A stretch of DNA of 64,000 nt. It comes from Tomocerus qinae. Lineage: Eukaryota > Arthropoda > Collembola > Entomobryomorpha > Tomoceridae. The translations under genes were made by a program, and so were the position numbers. The stretch spans positions 6,572,001-6,636,000 of the forward strand of contig CM034549.1 of NCBI GenBank assembly GCA_020055645.1, read 5' to 3'. Positions 63,741-64,000 of the stretch are shown here, piece after piece (within the stretch, counting starts at the first letter, position 1; each line of letters opens with the position of its first letter). The notes under the pieces were generated by a model, which saw only the letters and a list, made by a program, of their open reading frames with translations, had not been told where the DNA came from and did not search any database.

Positions 63741-64000
63741 GTAAACTAACAAACTTAATTCAAATCAAAGTACCACAAACTACCTTATGGCATTCTTCGG
63801 GAGTTAGTCTGTACGTCCGATTTTATTAAATTTTGTAATATATTTTAATACATGATGCACATGTCGCTGAATTTTTAAAACCGATTCAAATCAATTAGAA
63901 ATAAATAAATTATGTTAAGGTACTTCGTTGCATAGCTGGAGACACTGTCGTCTGTTAGGGTCTGTTATGACTGTTGACATGTAATCAAAATCAATGATGA

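Larger units (their letters stand above)
46600..64000 (+). repeat. Tandemly duplicated gene unit, three copies (A, B, C)
   Basis: Not only the three desaturase genes but their flanks are duplicated. CTCCATGTTGC lies upstream of each gene (near 47048, 51536, 57556). TTGATCTACATATTCATA and its variants are shared by B and C, and the 3' flank of A (about 49970-50340) matches that of B (about 56379-56700). Approximate units: A 46600-51000, B 51000-57100, C 57100 to beyond the window. C is closer to B than to A, as shown by the identical start of intron 2 (53438 and 63741). Confidence 0.85.

Overview
This is eukaryotic, A+T-rich nuclear DNA with short introns (GT..AG, many under 100 bases) from an arthropod. 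The strongest clue is a cuticular protein with a Rebers-Riddiford chitin-binding domain. A Patched-related protein, a SINA-like ubiquitin ligase, an F-box gene and a tandem cytochrome b5-related desaturase family fit with it. A springtail (Collembola) is my guess from the gene mix, not something the sequence proves. Exon models were built by hand from splice sites and reading phase, and every full-length model closes in frame. Left part (1-15.6 kb): the first coding exons of a SEC14-like lipid-transfer protein (minus, the rest off the left edge), about 7 kb without recognisable genes, a ten-exon Patched-related membrane protein (minus, 8869-12462) and a four-exon cuticular protein with a TATA box (minus, 13762-14608). 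Middle (15.6-29.2 kb): a satellite array of a 158-base monomer, roughly 86 copies, degenerate at both edges, with internal higher-order duplications of about 2.49 kb and 790 bases (five monomers). Right of the satellite (29.7-41.2 kb) is a compact gene cluster: a SINA/SIAH-type RING ligase (minus), a thioredoxin-like protein with a PITH domain (minus, TXNL1 type), a divergent F-box gene (plus) and a 14-exon class-3 aldehyde dehydrogenase with a C-terminal membrane tail (minus, fatty-aldehyde-dehydrogenase type). A MITE-like inverted-repeat element lies between the divergent TXNL1 and F-box genes. 41.2-46.6 kb is mostly empty but carries two same-strand remnants, one resembling the C-terminus of an insect-type gustatory receptor and one a frame broken by a single stop. 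Right end (46.6-64 kb): three tandem copies of a gene for a cytochrome b5-domain membrane desaturase (Cyt-b5-related family). Two are complete (455 residues each, identical exon lengths) and one is cut by the window edge. They share a palindrome just upstream of the start codon. Exons 1-2 are nearly identical between copies while exon 4 has diverged strongly. The upstream region of the third copy was invaded by a hAT-like element and by a 4.07-kb TTAA-flanked inverted-repeat element full of oppositely oriented short tandem arrays; copy B supplies the uninterrupted site for both. The desaturases and the aldehyde dehydrogenase both belong to lipid metabolism, but nothing shows that they are co-regulated.
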